From assembly GCA_951804985.1 (NCBI GenBank), contig OX638130.1, positions 128,601,593-128,665,592 of the forward strand: a stretch of DNA of 64,000 nucleotides, given 5' to 3'. The notes beneath the pieces were generated by a model, which saw nothing but the letters and a program-made list of their open reading frames with translations, ran no database searches and was not told where the DNA came from. The translations under genes were made by a program, and so were the position numbers. This stretch comes from Dryomyza anilis. Lineage: Eukaryota; Arthropoda; Insecta; Diptera; Dryomyzidae. Every line of letters starts with the position of its first letter. Position 1 is the first letter of the stretch. Of the stretch, positions 59,301 to 64,000 are shown one piece after another.

Positions 59301-62300
59301 ATCTTCAACTTCAAATGGCTGTAGAATCTAAACGGAGCGTCGTAGAGGGGTCAAACATTGCACTTTTTACCTCATATGAAATATCTTTATTTGGTATAAA
59401 AATCATAAAATTCGATCAAGCAGAATTCGAGAAATCACATCTTCAACTTCAAATGGCTGTAGAATCTAAACGGAGCGTCGTAGAGGGGTCAAACTTTGCA
59501 CTTTTTATCTCATATGAAATATTTTTATTTGGTATAAAAATCATAAAATTCGACCAAGCAGAATTCGAGAAATCACATCTTCAACTTCAAATGGCTGTAG
59601 AATCTAAACGGAGCGTCGTAGAGGGGTCAAACATTGCACTTTTTACCTCATATGAAATATCTTTATTTGGTATAAAAATCATAAAATTCGATCAAGCAGA
59701 ATTCGAGAAATCACATCTTCAACTTCAAATGGCTGTAGAATCTAAACGGAGCGTCGTAGAGGGGTCAAACTTTGCACTTTTTACCTCATATGAAATATCT
59801 TTATTTGGTATAAAAATCATAAAATTCGATCAAGCAGAATTCGAGAAATCACATCTTCAACTTCAAATGGCTGTAGAATCTAAACGGAGCGTCGTAGAGG
59901 GGTCAAACTTTGCACTTTTTACCTCATATGAAATATCTTTATTTGCTATCAAAATCATAAAATTCGACCAAGCAGAATTCGAGAAATCACATCTTCAACT
60001 TCAAATGGCTGTAGAATCTAAACGGAGCGTCGTAGAGGGGTCAAACTTTGCACTTTTTACTTCATATGAAATATCTTTATTTAGTATAAAAATGATAAAA
60101 TTCGACCAAGCAGAATTCGAGAAATCACATCTGTAACTTCAAATGGCTGTAGAATCTAAACGAAGCGTCGTAGAGGGGTAAAACTTTGCACTTTTTACCT
60201 CATATGAAATATCTTTATTTGGTATAAAAATCATAAAATTCGACCAATCAGAATTCGAGAAATCACATCTTCAACTTCAAATGGCTGTAGAATCTAAACG
60301 GAGCGTCGTAGAGGGGTCAAACTTTGCACTTTTTACTTCATATGAAATATCTTTATTTGGTATAAAAATCTTAAAATTCGTAAGCAGAATTCGAGAAATC
60401 ACATCTTCAACTTCAAATGGCTGTAGAATCTAAACGGAGCGTCGTAGAGGGGTCAAACATTGCACTTTTTACCTCATATGAAATATCTTTATTTGGTATA
60501 AAAATCATAAAATTCGACCAAGCAGAATTCGAGAATTCACATCTGTATCTTCAAATGGCTGTAGATTCTAAACGAAGCGTCGTAGAGGGGTAAAACTTTG
60601 CACTTTTTACCACATATGAAATATCTTTATTTGGTATAAAAATCATAAAATTCGACCAAGCAGAATTCGAGAAATTACATCTTCAACTTCAAATGGCCGT
60701 AGAATCTAAACGGAGCGTCGTAGAGGAAGCAAACTTTGCACTTTTTACCTCATATGAAATATCTTTATTTGGTATAAAAATCATAAAATTCGACCAAGCA
60801 GAATTCGAGAAATTACATCTTCAACTTCAAATGGCCGTAGAATCTAAACGGAGCGTCGTAGAGGAAGCAAACTTTGCACTTTTTACCACATATGAAATAT
60901 CTTTATTTGGTATAAAAATCATAAAATTCGACCAAGCAGAATTCGAGAAATTACATCTTCAACTTCAAATGGCCGTAGAATCTAAACGGAGCGTCGTAGA
61001 GGAAGCAAACTTTGCACTTTTTACCTCATATGAAATATCTTTATTTGGTATAAAAATCATAAAATTCGACCAAGCAGAATTCGAGAAATTACATCTTCAA
61101 CTTCAAATGGCCGTAGAATCTAAACGGAGCGTCGTAGAGGAAGCAAACTTTGCACTTTTTACCACATATGAAATATCTTTATTTGGTATAAAAATCATAA
61201 AATTCGACCAAGCAGAATTCGAGAATTCACATCTGTAACTTCAAATGGCTGTAGAATCTAAACGAAGCGTCGGAGAGGGGTAAAACTTTGCACTTTTTAC
61301 TTCATATGAAATATCTTTATTTGGTATAAAAATCTTAAAATTCGTAAGCAGAATTCGAGAAATCACATCTTCAACTTCAAATGGCTGTAGAATCTAAACG
61401 GAGCGTCGTAGAGGGGTCAAACATTGCACTTTTTACCTCATATGAAATATCTTTATTTGGTATAAAAATCATAAAATTCGACCAAGCAGAATTCGAGAAT
61501 TCACATCTGTATCTTCAAATGGCTGTAGATTCTAAACGAAGCGTCGTAGAGGGGTAAAACTTTGCACTTTTTACCACATATGAAATATCTTTATTTGGTA
61601 TAAAAATCATAAAATTCGACCAAGCAGAATTCGAGAAATTACATCTTCAACTTCAAATGGCCGTAGAATCTAAACGGAGCGTCGTAGAGGAAGCAAACTT
61701 TGCACTTTTTACCTCATATGAAATATCTTTATTTGGTATAAAAATCATAAAATTCGACCAAGCAGAATTCGAGAAATTACATCTTCAACTTCAAATGGCC
61801 GTAGAATCTAAACGGAGCGTCGTAGAGGAAGCAAACTTTGCACTTTTTACCACATATGAAATATCTTTATTTGGTATAAAAATCATAAAATTCGACCAAG
61901 CAGAATTCGAGAATTCACATCTGTAACTTCAAATGGCTGTAGAATCTAAACGAAGCGTCGGAGAGGGGTAAAACTTTGCACTTTTTACCTCATATGAAAT
62001 ATCTTTATTTGGTATAAAAATCATAAAATTCGACCAAGCAGAATTCGAGAAATTACATCTTCAACTTCAAATGGCCGTAGAATCTAAACGGAGCGTCGTA
62101 GAGGAAGCAAACATTGCACTTTTTACCTCATATGAAATATCTTTATTTGGTATAAAAATCATAAAATTCGACCAAGCAGAATTCGAGAATTCACATCTGT
62201 AACTTCAAATGGCTGTAGAATCTAAACGAAGCGTCGTAGAGCGGTAAAACTTTGCACTTTTTACCTCATATGAAATATCTTTATTTGGTATAAAAATCAT

Positions 62301-64000
62301 AAAACTCGACCAAGTAGAATTCGAGAAGTTACATCTTCAACTTCAAATGGCCGTAGAATCTAACCGGAGCGTCGTAGAGGGGTAAAACTTTGCACTTTTT
62401 ACCTCATATGAAATATCTTTATTTGGTATAAAAATCATAAAATTCGACCAAGCAGAATTCGAGAAATTACATCTTCAACTTCAAATGGCCGTAGAATCTA
62501 AACGGAGCGTCGTAGAGGGGTAAAACTTTGCACTTTTTACCTCATATGAAATATCTTTATTTGGTATAAAAATCATAAAATTCGACCAATCAGAATTCGA
62601 GAAATCACATCTTCAACTTCAAATGGCTTTAGAATCTAAACGGAGCGTCGTAGAGGGGTCAAACTTTGCACTTTTTACCTCATATGAAATATTTTTATTT
62701 GGTATAAAAATCATAAAATTCGACCAAGCAGAGTTCGAGAAATCACATCTTCAACTTCAAATGGCTGTAGAATCTAAACGGAGCGTCGTAGAGGGGTCAA
62801 ACTTTGCACTTTTTACCTCATATGGAATATTTTTATTTGGTATAAAATTAAAAAATTCGACCAAGCAGAGTTCGAGAAATCACATCTTCAACTTCAAATG
62901 GCTGTAGAATCTAAACGGAGCGTCGTAGAGGGGTTAAACTTTGCACTTTTTACCTCATATGAAATATCTTTATTTGGTATAAAAATCATAAAATTCGACC
63001 AAGCAGAATTCGAGAAATCACATCTTCAACTTCAAATGGCTGTAGAATCTAAACGGAGCGTCGTAGAGGTGTCAAACTTTGCACTTTTTACATCATATGA
63101 AATATCTTTATTTAGTATAAAAATCATAAAATTCGACCAAACAGAATTCGAGAAATCTCATCTGTAACTTCAAATGGCTGTATAATCTAAACGAAGCGTC
63201 GTAGAGGGGTAAAACTTTGCACTTTTTACCTCATATGAAATATCTTTATTTGGTATAAAAATCATAAAATTCGACCAAGCAGAATTCGAGAAATCAGATC
63301 TTCAACTTCAAATGGCTGTAGAATCTAAACGGAGCGTCGTAGAGGGGTCAAACTTTGCACTTTTTACCTCATATGAAATATCTTTATTTGGTATAAAAAT
63401 CATAAAATTCGACCAAGCAGAATTCGAGAAATCACATCTTCAACTTCAAATGGCTGTAGAATCTAAACAGAGCGTCGTAGAGGGGTCAAACTTTGCACTT
63501 TTTACCTTATATGAAATATCTTTATTTGGTATAAAAATCATAAAATTCGACCAAGCAGAATTCGAGAAATTACATCTTCAACTTCAAATGGCCGTAGAAT
63601 CTAAACGGAGCGTCGTAGAGGAAGCAAACTTTGCACTTTTTACCTCATATGAAATATCTTTATTTGGTATAAAAATCATAAAATTCGACCAAGCAGAATT
63701 CGAGAATTCACATCTGTAACTTCAAATGGCTGTAGAATCTAAACGAAGCGTCGGAGAGGGGTAAAACTTTGCACTTTTTACCTCATATGAAATATCTTTA
63801 TTTGGTATAAAAATCATAAAATTCGACCAAGCAGAATTCGAGAAATTACATCTTCAACTTCAAATGGCCGTAGAATCTAAACGGAGCGTCGTAGAGGAAG
63901 CAAACTTTGCACTTTTTACCTCATATGAAATATCTTTATTTGGTATAAAAATCATAAAATTCGACCAAGCAGAATTCGAGAATTCACATCTGTAACTTCA
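50350..64000. repeat. 138-bp satellite array, about 99 tandem units, open at the right edge
   Basis: A monomer of 138 bp repeats head to tail without interruption for at least 13.65 kb. Landmarks in nearly every unit are 'tctaaacggagcgtcgtaga', 'aactttgcactttttacctc', 'atatgaaatatctttatttg', 'ataaaaatcataaaattcga', 'ccaagcagaattcgagaaat' (containing an EcoRI site) and 'cacatcttcaacttcaaatg'. The left 4 kb is the most irregular, with truncated units (about 51140, 52130, 53590), small indels and diverged bases; farther right, units are more uniform. The unit is 46 codons long, so plus-strand frames run through several units (longest 319 codons, 59177-60136) until common variants introduce TAA ('catctgtaac' or 'ggggtaaaac'). 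I treat these frames as a by-product and annotate no gene. The first partial unit begins near 50350. Confidence 0.97.

Noticed and set aside
50432..63719. Series of 70-319 codon plus-strand ORFs
   Set aside because: They are successive stretches of the 138-bp satellite read in the one frame that lacks a stop in the consensus. Recurrent TAA variants and indels break them, and no promoter, intron or terminal structure marks a gene.
50350..64000. CRISPR-like array
   Set aside because: The repeats are contiguous with no unique spacers and the genome is clearly eukaryotic.

Overview
This is a 64 kb piece of an AT-rich insect nuclear genome, most likely a higher (cyclorrhaphan) fly. The evidence is a nicotinic acetylcholine receptor (nAChR) alpha subunit very close to the Drosophila alpha5/6/7 group, a mitochondrial ribosomal protein gene with two short fly-type introns (71 and 53 bp), a CAG/CAA/AAT-rich coding exon, and many small transposon derivatives. 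A tRNA-derived SINE family is present, which makes Drosophila itself unlikely. The species cannot be named from sequence alone. Layout, left to right: (1) 1-2198 is probably intron of a leftward gene and holds a truncated repeat interrupted by a SINE. (2) 2199-3257 (-) is a first coding exon made largely of Asn, Gln and Ser runs; its gene is not recognised. (3) 3258-8070 is intergenic, with an inverted repeat and a 645-bp TA-flanked MITE that carries exon-like fragments. (4) 8071-9874 (+) is mRpS30 (mL65), complete in three exons. (5) 9929-18716 is AT-rich intergenic DNA with one SINE. (6) 18717-38117 (-) holds nine 3' exons of an nAChR alpha subunit, from the end of the ligand-binding domain through TM4 to the stop codon. 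mRpS30 and this gene are convergent. (7) 38118-50349 is inferred to be intron of the same receptor gene. It contains MITEs, a hAT-type element with an exact 8-bp target duplication, two 15-bp minisatellites, SINE-interrupted repeats, and a probable nested antisense gene for a small secreted Cys-rich peptide (43337-43546). (8) 50350-64000 is one tandem array of a 138-bp satellite, about 99 units, running off the right edge. No upstream receptor exon was found between 38.1 and 50.3 kb, so the array is inferred to lie inside a receptor intron. Every exon junction given for mRpS30 and the receptor was checked by hand for GT/AG and reading phase. The genes have no evident joint pathway: one is a mitoribosome component, one a neuronal ion channel, one an unknown low-complexity protein and one a putative secreted peptide. 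The most unusual content is the satellite array, followed by the SINE family with clear insertion signatures and the nested peptide gene.
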